A stretch of DNA of 64,000 bases, from assembly GCF_008079445.1 (NCBI RefSeq), contig NZ_VRYH01000004.1, positions 62,001 through 126,000 on the forward strand, read 5' to 3'. The DNA is from Aidingimonas lacisalsi. Its GTDB lineage: Bacteria; Pseudomonadota; Gammaproteobacteria; Pseudomonadales; Halomonadaceae. The translations under genes were made by a program, and so were the position numbers. The notes under the pieces are model-generated. The model saw only the letters and a list, made by a program, of their open reading frames with translations. It had not been told where the DNA came from and made no database searches. This document shows positions 9,118 through 17,845 of this stretch, in pieces (within the stretch, counting starts at the first letter, position 1; every line of letters begins with the position of its first letter).

Positions 9118-10089
9118 AAGGCACACGACGCCATGCCCCGGCATGGGCTCCAATGGTGCCTGGAAGTGGCGATTGAGTTCCGGCAGCAATTCCCGGACGA
9201 AACGCAGGAACAGCTCGGTGACCGGCGACGGGTGCCGATCCTTGGGGTAGACCGTGCACCATGACCGACGCAGAGGGAATCCCGGCAGTGACGGCGAGGC
9301 CAATAAGCCGGAAGCCAGTTCCAGTTGAACGGCCAGGCGAGGTAATACGGCAACGCCCAGATGGGCCATGACGCCCTGCTTGATCGCCTCGTTGGTGCCC
9401 AGCTCGATGGTATGGGACAGCGAGACTCGTTCACGAGCGGCGAATTCCTCGAACGCTGTACGCGTGCCCGAACCGGGCTCTCGCATCAGTACGTAGTGGC
9501 GGGCAAAATCGTCCAGCGTCGGTTTGTCCTCGTTCAAGAGGGGATGGCCGGGCCAGACGACGGGAATCATCTCATTGTCGAGAATCGGCATGAAGGACAG
9601 ATTCGAGTCTTCGGGAACCATTCCCATGATGACGAGGTCATCACGTCGTTCGGCCAATCGCTCCAACGCCTGGCCACGATTACACACCCGCAGCCGAATC
9701 TGTACCTCCGGGTAGCGCGCTCGAAAGCGGGCGAGAATATGTGGTACGACATACTGCGCCGTAGAGACGGCGGCCAGATTCAGTTCCCCGCGTATCGTGC
9801 CCGCCAGTTCCGACAGTTCCATCTGCAGGCTCGAGACTTGTCCAAAGATTGATTGAACCGACGCGGCCAGTGCATCGGCGGCCGGCAGAACATGGAGCGT
9901 CTTGCCTGCATATTTGAAGAGCGGCTGTTCGAGGGCTTGTTCCAGTTGACGGATTTGTGCACTGACCGCTGGCTGGGTCAGCCCGAGCTGTTCCGCGGCA
10001 CGTGAGTATGACTGCTGGCGATGCACGGCCTGGAAGACCTGTAACTGACGAAACGTCAGGCGATTGAGCAGACTGGGGCGTGTCATCAA
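9091..10089 (-). CDS. pycR: LysR-family regulator, PycR-like, divergent from pyruvate carboxylase
   Basis: This is a 332-residue LysR-type transcription factor: a winged helix-turn-helix at about residues 10-68 (RQLQVFQAVHRQQSYSRAAEQLG) and an effector-binding domain with the CbbR-like EPGSGTRTAFEEF segment. It is divergent from pycA with a dyad operator in between. In Pseudomonas aeruginosa the LysR gene pycR has the same position next to the pyruvate carboxylase genes, so control of anaplerosis is the likely role. The effector is unknown from sequence. The last residues lie inside an inverted repeat. Confidence 0.85.
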   Translation of the reverse strand: MMTRPSLLNRLTFRQLQVFQAVHRQQSYSRAAEQLGLTQPAVSAQIRQLEQALEQPLFKYAGKTLHVLPAADALAASVQSIFGQVSSLQMELSELAGTIRGELNLAAVSTAQYVVPHILARFRARYPEVQIRLRVCNRGQALERLAERRDDLVIMGMVPEDSNLSFMPILDNEMIPVVWPGHPLLNEDKPTLDDFARHYVLMREPGSGTRTAFEEFAARERVSLSHTIELGTNEAIKQGVMAHLGVAVLPRLAVQLELASGLLASPSLPGFPLRRSWCTVYPKDRHPSPVTELFLRFVRELLPELNRHFQAPLEPMPGHGVVCLPVAENTRF

Positions 10090-10102
10090 TGCTTCCGCTA
10101 GT

Positions 10103-10120
10103 TATAAGTCGTAACTTATA
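10103..10120. promoter_or_regulatory. LysR-type operator between pycR and pycA
   Basis: TATAAGT (10103-10109), spacer CGTA, then ACTTATA (10114-10120) form a perfect dyad with the T-N11-A character of LysR boxes. It begins 14 bases upstream of the pycR start, where an autoregulatory recognition site is expected, and about 135 bases before the pycA start. Binding is inferred. Confidence 0.6.
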
Positions 10121-10253
10121 GGTTGGCAAAAAAATATCAATTTTTCTATTGAAGCCGGGGCGGGTAGCGTAATAATGATGTACCGCCGCTGGCACGTCGT
10201 TATCCCCGAGTGTTTCTTATGCCTGCGTTGGACGCAACCCCGGAGAACGCATC

Positions 10254-11669
10254 GTGTTCCGTAAGCTACTGATTGCCAACCGTGGCGAAATCGCCGTTCG
10301 TATTGGTCGCGCCTGTGCGGAAATGGGCATACGGTCGGTTGCCGTCTATACCGACCCTGATCGGTTCGCCCTGCATGTCAAACGCGCGGATGAGGCCTAT
10401 TTCCTCGGCGACGATCCCATGGCAGGGTATCTCGATATTCGGCGACTGGTCGATCTGGCACGCGAAACCGGTTGCGATGCCATCCATCCCGGCTATGGTT
10501 TCCTGTCGGAAAACCCCGAGCTGGCGCGTGTCTGTGGTGAGAAGGGGATCGCCTTCATTGGGCCGGATGCCGATGTCATGGCGCGGATGGGAGACAAGAC
10601 CGCCGCGCGTGCGGCTATGCGCCAAGCTGGCGTGCCGGTCACTCCCGGCTCCGATAGTCATCTGGAGAGCCTCGCCGAGGCGCAGCGCGTTGCCGCTCGG
10701 ATTGGCTTCCCGGTGATGCTCAAGGCGACCTCTGGTGGTGGTGGCCGAGGCATTCGCCGCTGTGACGATGCTGAACAGTTAGAGCGTGCCTGGCGGCGTG
10801 TCGCTGCTGAAGCCAATAAAGCGTTCGGGTCGGCTGACGTGTTCCTCGAAAAGTGCATCGTCGGCACTCACCATATTGAAGTGCAGGTCATGGCGGACCG
10901 TCGTGGCGGTGTGATCCACCTGTTCGAACGAGACTGCTCGGTTCAGCGGCGTAACCAGAAGCTGATCGAGATCGCGCCGAGCCCGCATTTGACCCCGGAG
11001 CAACGGGCTTATGTCGGGGAATTGGCGGTCAGTGCCGCTGCGTCGATAGGCTACGAAAATGCCGGTACGGTCGAATTCCTGGTCAAGGGGAATGAGATCT
11101 ACTTCATGGAAATGAACACACGGATACAGGTCGAGCATACGATCACGGAAGCGATTACCGGCATGGATATCGTGCGGGAACAGATCCGCATCGCTGCGGG
11201 TATGAAGTTGTCATTCCGACAGGAGGATGTCCGTCATCACGGCCACGCCATCCAGTTTCGCATCAACGCCGAAGACCCTCGTAATGACTTCCTGCCTTCC
11301 TTTGGCCGGATTACCCGCTACTATGCCCCGGGCGGACCGGGCGTGAGGACGGATACGGCGATTTATACCGGCTATCAACTCCCTCCCTATTTCGATGCCT
11401 TGTGCTTGAAGTTGATCGTCTGGGGCATGAGCTGGGAGGAGACCTTGAATCGGGGAATTCGTGCGCTGAACGACATGCGTCTGCAGGGGATCAAGACCAC
11501 GGCACCCTTCTATGAAGAAATTCTCAGACATCCCGAATTCCGCAGCGGCCGCTTTGATACCGGGTTCGTCGCCGGGCATCCTGAGTTGCTGAATTATTCC
11601 GTCAAACGCAATCCCGAAGAAGTGGCATTGGCCATTGCTGCCGCCATCGCGGCTCATGCCGGGCTATGA
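10254..11669 (+). CDS. pycA: Pyruvate carboxylase subunit A (biotin carboxylase)
   Basis: PycA carboxylates biotin with ATP and bicarbonate; PycB then transfers the carboxyl to pyruvate, giving oxaloacetate. The 471 residues show the biotin carboxylase N-domain (KLLIANRGEIAVR), the ATP-grasp glycine loop (KATSGGGGRGI) and the active-site EMNTRIQVEHTITE. The start is GTG at 10254; no in-frame ATG precedes the conserved FRKLLIANRGE. It resembles AccC, but the partner ten bases downstream is a carboxyltransferase-biotin carrier and not AccB, which assigns it to pyruvate carboxylase. Confidence 0.93.
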   Translation: MFRKLLIANRGEIAVRIGRACAEMGIRSVAVYTDPDRFALHVKRADEAYFLGDDPMAGYLDIRRLVDLARETGCDAIHPGYGFLSENPELARVCGEKGIAFIGPDADVMARMGDKTAARAAMRQAGVPVTPGSDSHLESLAEAQRVAARIGFPVMLKATSGGGGRGIRRCDDAEQLERAWRRVAAEANKAFGSADVFLEKCIVGTHHIEVQVMADRRGGVIHLFERDCSVQRRNQKLIEIAPSPHLTPEQRAYVGELAVSAAASIGYENAGTVEFLVKGNEIYFMEMNTRIQVEHTITEAITGMDIVREQIRIAAGMKLSFRQEDVRHHGHAIQFRINAEDPRNDFLPSFGRITRYYAPGGPGVRTDTAIYTGYQLPPYFDALCLKLIVWGMSWEETLNRGIRALNDMRLQGIKTTAPFYEEILRHPEFRSGRFDTGFVAGHPELLNYSVKRNPEEVALAIAAAIAAHAGL

Positions 11670-11679
11670 GGAGAGAACC

Positions 11680-13491
11680 ATGAGCGATATGCCGGCTTCC
11701 CGTGTCCATGTCACCGATGTGGTGTTACGCGATGGCCATCAGTCGTTGATTGCCACGCGGATGCGCACCGAGGACATGCTCCCGGTCTGCGCTGACCTGG
11801 ATGCAATCGGTTTTCACTCCCTGGAAGTCTGGGGAGGGGCTACGTTCGATGCTTGCGTCCGTTTTCTCAAGGAAGATCCCTGGGAACGGTTGCGTCGTCT
11901 CCGGCAGGCGATTCCCAATACGCCGCTGCAGATGCTGCTCAGAGGTCAGAATCTACTCGGTTACCGGCATTACGCCGATGATGTCGTGACTCGCTTCGTT
12001 GCCCGCGCCGCGGAGGGGGGGATCGACATCTTTCGGGCGTTCGATGCGCTCAATGATCTGCGCAACCTGGAAACGGCGATGCAGGCGATCAAGTCTGTCG
12101 ACCGGCATGCCCAGGGGACGCTCTGCTATACGGTGAGTCCCGTGCATACGCTGGATATGTTCGTCGCCGACGCCAAGCGGCTGGTCGATATGGGCGCCGA
12201 CTCCATTGTAATCAAGGACATGGCGGGACTATTGACCCCGTATGCCACTTATGACCTCGTCGGTGCGCTCGTCGATGCTGTGGAGGTCCCCGTTCACCTG
12301 CACGCTCATGCCACGTCCGGGTTGGCTTCCCAGTGCCTCCTGAAGGCGGTCGAGGCCGGTTGTCGTCATATCGATACATGTAGTTCGGCGTTTTCCGGCG
12401 GCACCAGTCATCCTGCAACCGAGGCGATGGTGGCTGCCTTTCACGATACCGACTTCGATACCGGCCTGGACCTGGAGGCGATCAAGGCCGTAGGCGACCG
12501 GTTGCGGGACATTCGAGGTAAATACGCGGCCTTCGAGAGTGAGTTTACCCAGGAGGATGTTTCTGTACAGCTCAATCAGATTCCCGGTGGCATGATGTCC
12601 AACCTGGCCCATCAGTTGAAAGAGCAGAATGCATTGTCACGGATTCGTGATGTATTCGCAGAGATTCCGCGAGTCAGGGCCGAACTGGGTTACCCCCCCT
12701 TGGTGACCCCGACATCACAGATCGTTGGCTCGCAAGCGGTCATCAATGTACTGACGGGCAGTCGTTACAAGTCGATTACCAATGAGGTCAAACGCTATCT
12801 GCTGGGTGGCTATGGTCATCCACCGGCACCGGTGGATGAGGCGATTCGCCATCTTGCCGTCGGCAATCAGATGGTCGAGGAGGGGCGTCCCGCCGACTCC
12901 CTCGACCCGGAAATGGTACGTCTGACCGAGGAGCTCGGCAGTCTGGCTGATACGGAAGACGATGTCCTGACCTATGCGATGTTTCCCGACATCGGCCGGG
13001 ATTTTCTGGTCGGACGTCGTGATGGCACTTTGGTACCTGAACCTTTGCCGGCGCAACAAGGCGAGCAGCGCCCCGTCAGCGAAGGTACGCCTACCGAGTT
13101 CGTGATCGACGTGCATGGAGAATCCTATGAGGTCCAGATCACGGGAGTGGGCAGTAACACCAGTGGTAAACGGCAGGTCTATCTGACGCTGGATGGCATG
13201 CCGGAGTCGGTGGTATTCGAACCCCGCGACAGTTATCAGCCCGCGTCGCGGGGAAATGGGCGTGCCCAAGCCACGTCACCTGGCCATGTCACGACGGCGA
13301 TGCCCGGCAATATCGTGGATGTACTGGTTGTGGAAGGTGACGCAGTCGCGGCTGGTCAACCCGTCTTGATTACCGAAGCAATGAAGATGGAGACGGAAGT
13401 GCATGCGCGGCAAAGCGGTGTCGTGCGGGCGATACATGTCGTCAGAGGTGATCGCGTGACGCCTGGTGAGGTATTGATCGAGATCGAATGA
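11680..13491 (+). CDS. pycB: Pyruvate carboxylase subunit B (carboxyltransferase plus biotin carrier)
   Basis: PycB moves the carboxyl from biotin to pyruvate and carries the biotin. From the ATG at 11680, which follows a GAGGAGAG ribosome site, the protein has 603 residues. The N-terminal TIM-barrel carboxyltransferase has the VVLRDGHQSLIATRM metal-site motif, followed by a PYC/OAD conserved domain and a C-terminal biotinyl domain with EAMKMET, biotinylated Lys569. A 15-residue upstream extension into pycA is open but lacks a ribosome site. OadA is homologous, but no oadB or oadG is nearby, favouring anaplerotic carboxylation. Confidence 0.92.
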   Translation: MSDMPASRVHVTDVVLRDGHQSLIATRMRTEDMLPVCADLDAIGFHSLEVWGGATFDACVRFLKEDPWERLRRLRQAIPNTPLQMLLRGQNLLGYRHYADDVVTRFVARAAEGGIDIFRAFDALNDLRNLETAMQAIKSVDRHAQGTLCYTVSPVHTLDMFVADAKRLVDMGADSIVIKDMAGLLTPYATYDLVGALVDAVEVPVHLHAHATSGLASQCLLKAVEAGCRHIDTCSSAFSGGTSHPATEAMVAAFHDTDFDTGLDLEAIKAVGDRLRDIRGKYAAFESEFTQEDVSVQLNQIPGGMMSNLAHQLKEQNALSRIRDVFAEIPRVRAELGYPPLVTPTSQIVGSQAVINVLTGSRYKSITNEVKRYLLGGYGHPPAPVDEAIRHLAVGNQMVEEGRPADSLDPEMVRLTEELGSLADTEDDVLTYAMFPDIGRDFLVGRRDGTLVPEPLPAQQGEQRPVSEGTPTEFVIDVHGESYEVQITGVGSNTSGKRQVYLTLDGMPESVVFEPRDSYQPASRGNGRAQATSPGHVTTAMPGNIVDVLVVEGDAVAAGQPVLITEAMKMETEVHARQSGVVRAIHVVRGDRVTPGEVLIEIE

Positions 13492-13526
13492 TCAGCGGCT
13501 ATCATGATGATGATGCGTATCACATG

Positions 13527-13560
13527 ACAGCCTTGCCGGTTTCGCGCTAGGCTGTATTTT
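13527..13560 (+). terminator. Candidate terminator of pycAB
   Basis: ACAGCCT (13527-13533) pairs exactly with AGGCTGT (13549-13555) across a 15-base loop and is followed by ATTTT. The stem is short and the T run weak, so termination may be partial. It lies 36 bases after pycB. Confidence 0.4.
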
Positions 13561-13619
13561 GCATTGCACAAAAAACGTCGACACCATAGCGATCGAGCGC
13601 GACGAACCGGAGAGCCATC

Positions 13620-15830
13620 ATGCTATCGGCCTATCATTCCCTGGCGGCTACGGCGTTAACCTTCTGCGATCCGTTGGGCATCGGACGCGCGGCGCTGGAT
13701 TACTGGCGTGACGGTATCGAGCGGCAAGTGCTCTATCTTGACGTCATGCGTCAACGAGGCAATCAGTATCTGGAGCACATGGAGCAGACCAAGCCCAATG
13801 TGCTGGGGTTCGAAACCGAGGTGCTGATGGATGGGCGTGACCTGCCGCGTCCGGTCAACTACGAACTGTTGCGTATCGTGCCCCCGGCCGGGGTGGAGAT
13901 CGACCCCGATATGCGTCCGTTCGTTGTCGTGGACCCCCGTGCGGGTCATGGGCCCGGTATCGGTGGCTTCAAGCCGGATAGCGAGATTGGTGTCGCACTG
14001 CGCGCCGGGCACCCTTGCTATTTCATCGGCTTTCTGCCTTTTCCGGTATCCGGGCAGACGGTAGAAGACGTTGCGGATGCAGAGATCGCGTTCCTGCATG
14101 ACATCAATGCCCGCCATGCTCATGTGTCCGAAAAACCCATGGTCGTTGGCAATTGCCAGGCTGGCTGGCAGGTCATGATGGCCGCTGCCCTTGAACCGGA
14201 TTGCTTCGGCCCGATCCTGATTGCCGGTGCCCCGCTATCCTATTGGGCCGGCGAGCGCGGCAAGGCGCCCATGCGCTACAGTGCAGGACTGACCGGAGGA
14301 AGCTGGTTGACGGCCTTTGCCAGTGACCTGGGCGCCGGTTTGTTCGATGGCGCCTGGTTGGTCCAGAACTTCGAGAAACTCAACCCGGCCAATACCCTCT
14401 GGACCAAGCAGTACCAGCTATATGCCAACGTGGATAGCGAGGCCGAGCGGTATTTGCAGTTCGAACGCTGGTGGGGTGGGCACGTGGTGCTGGGTGGTGA
14501 AGAGATTCAGTACATCGTCGACAACCTGTTCGTGGGCAATCGCCTGAGTAGTGCGAAATTGACGACGCGTGACGGCCGCCGTATCGATCTGCGCAATGTG
14601 CGTTCGCCGATCGTGGTGTTCTGTTCCCAGGGTGACGACATTACGCCGCCGCCACAGGCGTTGGGCTGGATTCGTGATCTGTATGCCGATGTCGACGACA
14701 TTCAGGCGCATGAGCAGACGATCGTCTATTGCGTCCATGACAGCACAGGCCATTTGGGGATCTTCGTGTCGGGCAACGTGTCTCGCAAGGAACACACGGA
14801 GTTCACGGCCAACATGGACTATATCGATGTATTGCCACCGGGACTCTATGAAACTCAAGTGACCGAGAGAGCGGCGCAAGGTGCCAAGGACGCTGAACAT
14901 GTCGACGGCGATTATCTGCTCGAGTTCTCGCCACGAAGCCTGGAAGACGTCGAAGACATCGTCATGCCGATCGATGACGACGAGCGTCGTTTCGCAACGC
15001 TGGAACGGGTATCCCAGATTAATCTGGGGATCTATCAGATGGTACTTCAGCCGTGGCTGCAAGCGATGATGACCCCATCAGCCGCACGCTGGATACGCCG
15101 CCTGCACCCGATTCGGTTGGGTTACAAGCTGTTTTCTGATCGCAATCCCCTGATGGTACCGGTGCCGGTCCTGGCAGAGTCGGTCAGAAACGATCGTCAC
15201 CGCGTTGATGACGATAACCCGTGGCGAACGGTGGAGGGCATGGCTTCCGACCAAATCACGGCAGCACTCAATACGTATCGTGACTTGCGAGATCAAGCCA
15301 CCGAGAATTTCTTCATGCAGTTCTACGGTCAACCTTGGTTGCAGACCATGGTCGGTCTCGGCGCGACAGGAGAACCGCTGCATCGGCGACCCGGCATCGA
15401 GCCCGAGCACCGCCGCTTCATCGCCACCCGCAAGGCGGAACTGGCTGAACGCGTTGCTGAGGGGGGCAGTGTGGAAGCCGTCGTACGCTCTCTGATCTAT
15501 GTGCTGGGCGGTGCGACTGCGACCGATGAACGCAACTTCCAGCGTCTCAAGGCATCCCGTGCCGAGCTGGAAGGGGAGCTCGATCTGGCTGAGTTCAAGG
15601 CGCTGGTACGAGATCAGTTCTTCATACTGAGAATGGACCGGCAGGCTGCTCTCGATGCGCTTCCCTCATTGTTGCAAGGGGCAAGCAATGACGACATCGA
15701 TGCCGATCTGGCGCATATCGAGCACGTTCTTGCGGCCAGTGGACCGCTGTCGGATCATGCGGCCGAACGCTTGTCCGTGATCCAGGAGCGTTTCGAACGC
15801 GCTCGACCCGAGGCTGTCACGCAAGGGTGA
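13620..15830 (+). CDS. DUF3141 protein, alpha/beta-hydrolase related to PHA synthase
   Basis: This is a 736-residue protein of the DUF3141 family; I do not know a proven reaction. An alpha/beta-hydrolase core occupies roughly residues 60-400. Its nucleophile elbow is GNCQAGW with Cys179 in place of serine, as in PHA synthases (G-x-C-x-G). Candidate partners are Asp339 or Asp340 (SQGDDITPP) and His378 (TGHLGIF), giving a Cys-Asp-His triad. The remaining C-terminal ~300 residues are helical and specific to the family. There is no signal peptide. It follows pycAB, so a role in carbon storage or acyl metabolism is plausible but unproven. Confidence 0.85.
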   Translation: MLSAYHSLAATALTFCDPLGIGRAALDYWRDGIERQVLYLDVMRQRGNQYLEHMEQTKPNVLGFETEVLMDGRDLPRPVNYELLRIVPPAGVEIDPDMRPFVVVDPRAGHGPGIGGFKPDSEIGVALRAGHPCYFIGFLPFPVSGQTVEDVADAEIAFLHDINARHAHVSEKPMVVGNCQAGWQVMMAAALEPDCFGPILIAGAPLSYWAGERGKAPMRYSAGLTGGSWLTAFASDLGAGLFDGAWLVQNFEKLNPANTLWTKQYQLYANVDSEAERYLQFERWWGGHVVLGGEEIQYIVDNLFVGNRLSSAKLTTRDGRRIDLRNVRSPIVVFCSQGDDITPPPQALGWIRDLYADVDDIQAHEQTIVYCVHDSTGHLGIFVSGNVSRKEHTEFTANMDYIDVLPPGLYETQVTERAAQGAKDAEHVDGDYLLEFSPRSLEDVEDIVMPIDDDERRFATLERVSQINLGIYQMVLQPWLQAMMTPSAARWIRRLHPIRLGYKLFSDRNPLMVPVPVLAESVRNDRHRVDDDNPWRTVEGMASDQITAALNTYRDLRDQATENFFMQFYGQPWLQTMVGLGATGEPLHRRPGIEPEHRRFIATRKAELAERVAEGGSVEAVVRSLIYVLGGATATDERNFQRLKASRAELEGELDLAEFKALVRDQFFILRMDRQAALDALPSLLQGASNDDIDADLAHIEHVLAASGPLSDHAAERLSVIQERFERARPEAVTQG

Positions 15831-15835
15831 CAGCC
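15812..15835. other. Perfect hairpin spanning the stop codon of the DUF3141 gene
   Basis: GGCTGTCAC (15812-15820) pairs fully with GTGACAGCC (15827-15835) across a six-base loop; the TGA stop lies inside the right arm. The gene converges on purN. No T tract follows on either strand, so it may protect the mRNA 3' end or terminate without a U tail. Confidence 0.5.
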
Positions 15836-15861
15836 GCAGGGGCGAGATATTGCCACGCGGC

Positions 15862-16614
15862 TCACGATTCGGAGGTGCCCACGTCCACGTCTTCGTCGAG
15901 CTCTTCGGCAGCGTCGGAATGCGACATGCGCAGGCCGTGTGAGGGCAGTGGCGTACCATCGAATGTTACGTAACTGCCGGCCAGTTGGAGGCGTCCTTCC
16001 AGGAACCAGCGAACCGCTATCGGGTAGATCAGGTGCTCGCGTGCTTGAACTCTGGCCTTGAGACGTTCCTCTGTATCGCCGTCGCTGACGGTGACAACGG
16101 CTTGCATGGCGACTGGCCCACCATCCAGCTCTTCCGTGACGAAATGCACACTGGCGCCGTGCTCGGCGACACCATCGGCCAAGGCGCGTGCATGGGTGTT
16201 CAACCCTTGATAGGCCGGTAGCAGTGATGGGTGGATGTTCAGCAAGCGGCCAAAAAAGCGTTGCACGAAGATCGGCGTGAGGATACGCATGAAACCGGCC
16301 AGCACGATCAGGTCGGGCTCATGACGTTCGATCACCTTGATGAGCGCCCCATCATAGGCCTCTCGACTATTGTACTCCTGATGTGGCAAGGCGACGGCAT
16401 CGATGCCGGCATCGCGTGCCCGCTTGAGACCATAGGCATCCGCCTTGTTCGAAATGACGGCGACGATCTCGCCACCCAGTTCATCGTAGGATTGGGCGTC
16501 GAGCAGGGCCTGCAGGTTGCTGCCGTGGCCGGAAATGAGGACGACGACGCGGGGCGCCTCCGCCGGTTCGGCCTGCATGTCGTTGGTGTCATCGGTATGG
16601 CTGGTGTCATTCAT
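15862..16614 (-). CDS. purN: Phosphoribosylglycinamide formyltransferase
   Basis: PurN formylates GAR with 10-formyl-THF, the third step of purine synthesis. It has 250 residues, against about 212 in E. coli, because of a polar N-terminal extension (about 20 residues) and an acidic C-terminal tail. The catalytic pieces are intact: [34 protein letters not shown] with the Asn and His, and the ELDGGPV aspartate loop. The start codon overlaps the purM stop (ATGA), so the two are coupled as in E. coli. Confidence 0.97.
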   Translation of the reverse strand: MNDTSHTDDTNDMQAEPAEAPRVVVLISGHGSNLQALLDAQSYDELGGEIVAVISNKADAYGLKRARDAGIDAVALPHQEYNSREAYDGALIKVIERHEPDLIVLAGFMRILTPIFVQRFFGRLLNIHPSLLPAYQGLNTHARALADGVAEHGASVHFVTEELDGGPVAMQAVVTVSDGDTEERLKARVQAREHLIYPIAVRWFLEGRLQLAGSYVTFDGTPLPSHGLRMSHSDAAEELDEDVDVGTSES

Positions 16615-17702
16615 GCGTCGAGATTCTCCAGACGAACGTGTGCGTCAGTCTCCGTGCGTGCAACGACCTCACCGAGCCGGTAGACGGTTTCTCCCTGGTT
16701 CTGGAGGTGAGCCTGCGCATCGTCGGCATGCGCCCGTGGCACGATGACGATCATGCCAATGCCACAGTTGAGGACCCGGTACATTTCGTGGGTATCGACG
16801 TTGCCTTGTAACTGGAGCCAGTCGAAGACCGCTGGACGTTGCCAGGCAGTCGTATCGATACGCGCCGCCAGCGACTCGGGGAGCACTCGGGGGATATTCT
16901 CGAGCAGTCCACCGCCGGTGATGTGCGAGAGTGCGTGGACGTCGACAGCGCTTTCCCGTAACAGGGAAAGCAGCGGTTTGACGTAGATACGGGTCGGTTC
17001 GAGTAGAGCATCGCGCAACGGCTTACCATCGACCGGTGTATCCAGCGATGACGCATCGGCTGCCAGAATCTTGCGAATCAGCGAGTAGCCATTGGAGTGC
17101 GGGCCCGATGAGGCCAGTCCCAGGATGATGTCGCCTTCGCCGACCTGACGGCCATCGAGGATCTGCGATTTTTCCACGACACCGACGCAAAAGCCGGCGA
17201 GATCGTAGTCGTTGCCTTCATACATGCCTGGCATCTCGGCCGTCTCGCCACCCACCAGAGCGCACCCGGCCTGGGTACAGCCTTCGCCGATACCGGTAAC
17301 GACGTCGGCGGCAATATCCACGTCGAGCTTGCCCGTGGCATAGTAGTCGAGGAACAGGAGAGGCTCGGCACCTGCCACGACCAGATCGTTGACACACATG
17401 GCGACCAGGTCGATACCGATGCTGTCGTGTTTACCGATGTCCATGGCCAGGCGGAGTTTCGTGCCGACGCCATCGGTGCCGGTGACCAGAACGGGTTCGC
17501 GATAGCCACTGGGCAGTTCGCACAAGGCACCGAAGCCACCGAGTCCCCCCAAGACCTCGGGTCGCGTGGTACGCTTGGCAACGCCTTTGATACGCTCGAC
17601 CAGGGCATTGCCGGCATCGATATCCACGCCGGCATCCTTGTAACTCAATGAAGGCCGGTCCGACGTGGTGTTAGCGGGGGTATCCGATGAACTCGAAGTC
17701 AT
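16611..17702 (-). CDS. purM: Phosphoribosylformylglycinamidine cyclo-ligase (AIR synthetase)
   Basis: PurM closes the imidazole ring, converting FGAM to AIR with ATP. From the ATG at 17702 (AGGA ribosome site five to six bases ahead) the protein has 363 residues, near the usual ~345; an upstream in-frame start at 17765 lacks such a site. Family landmarks are [34 protein letters not shown] and [11 protein letters not shown]. The first ~18 residues are Ser/Thr-rich and extra. It begins the leftward purMN unit, divergent from a PerM-type permease. Confidence 0.97.
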   Translation of the reverse strand: MTSSSSDTPANTTSDRPSLSYKDAGVDIDAGNALVERIKGVAKRTTRPEVLGGLGGFGALCELPSGYREPVLVTGTDGVGTKLRLAMDIGKHDSIGIDLVAMCVNDLVVAGAEPLLFLDYYATGKLDVDIAADVVTGIGEGCTQAGCALVGGETAEMPGMYEGNDYDLAGFCVGVVEKSQILDGRQVGEGDIILGLASSGPHSNGYSLIRKILAADASSLDTPVDGKPLRDALLEPTRIYVKPLLSLLRESAVDVHALSHITGGGLLENIPRVLPESLAARIDTTAWQRPAVFDWLQLQGNVDTHEMYRVLNCGIGMIVIVPRAHADDAQAHLQNQGETVYRLGEVVARTETDAHVRLENLDA

Positions 17703-17790
17703 GAGGCTTCCTGTTGCACAGCACGTGATAGGCAAGGGGAATGAAAACGCTGTGGATTGTAGCACCGAGAGGGCGAGGACGCACCGGCGA

Positions 17791-17812
17791 ACCGGTATCC
17801 GTCGATACCGGT
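17791..17812. promoter_or_regulatory. 22-base perfect palindrome between purM and the PerM gene
   Basis: ACCGGTATC (17791-17799), spacer CGTC, GATACCGGT (17804-17812) is a perfect inverted repeat 90 bases upstream of the purM start and 34 bases upstream of the permease start. It does not match the PurR consensus known to me. It may be an operator for the divergent pair or a hairpin in the permease leader. Confidence 0.5.
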
Positions 17813-17845
17813 CGATGCATGTGAATGGGACCAGGGAGAGGCGTC

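Noticed and set aside
10254-13491. Oxaloacetate decarboxylase or acetyl-CoA carboxylase subunits
   Set aside because: No oadB/oadG or accB neighbour; a biotin carboxylase followed by carboxyltransferase-biotin carrier and a PycR-type regulator fits pyruvate carboxylase.
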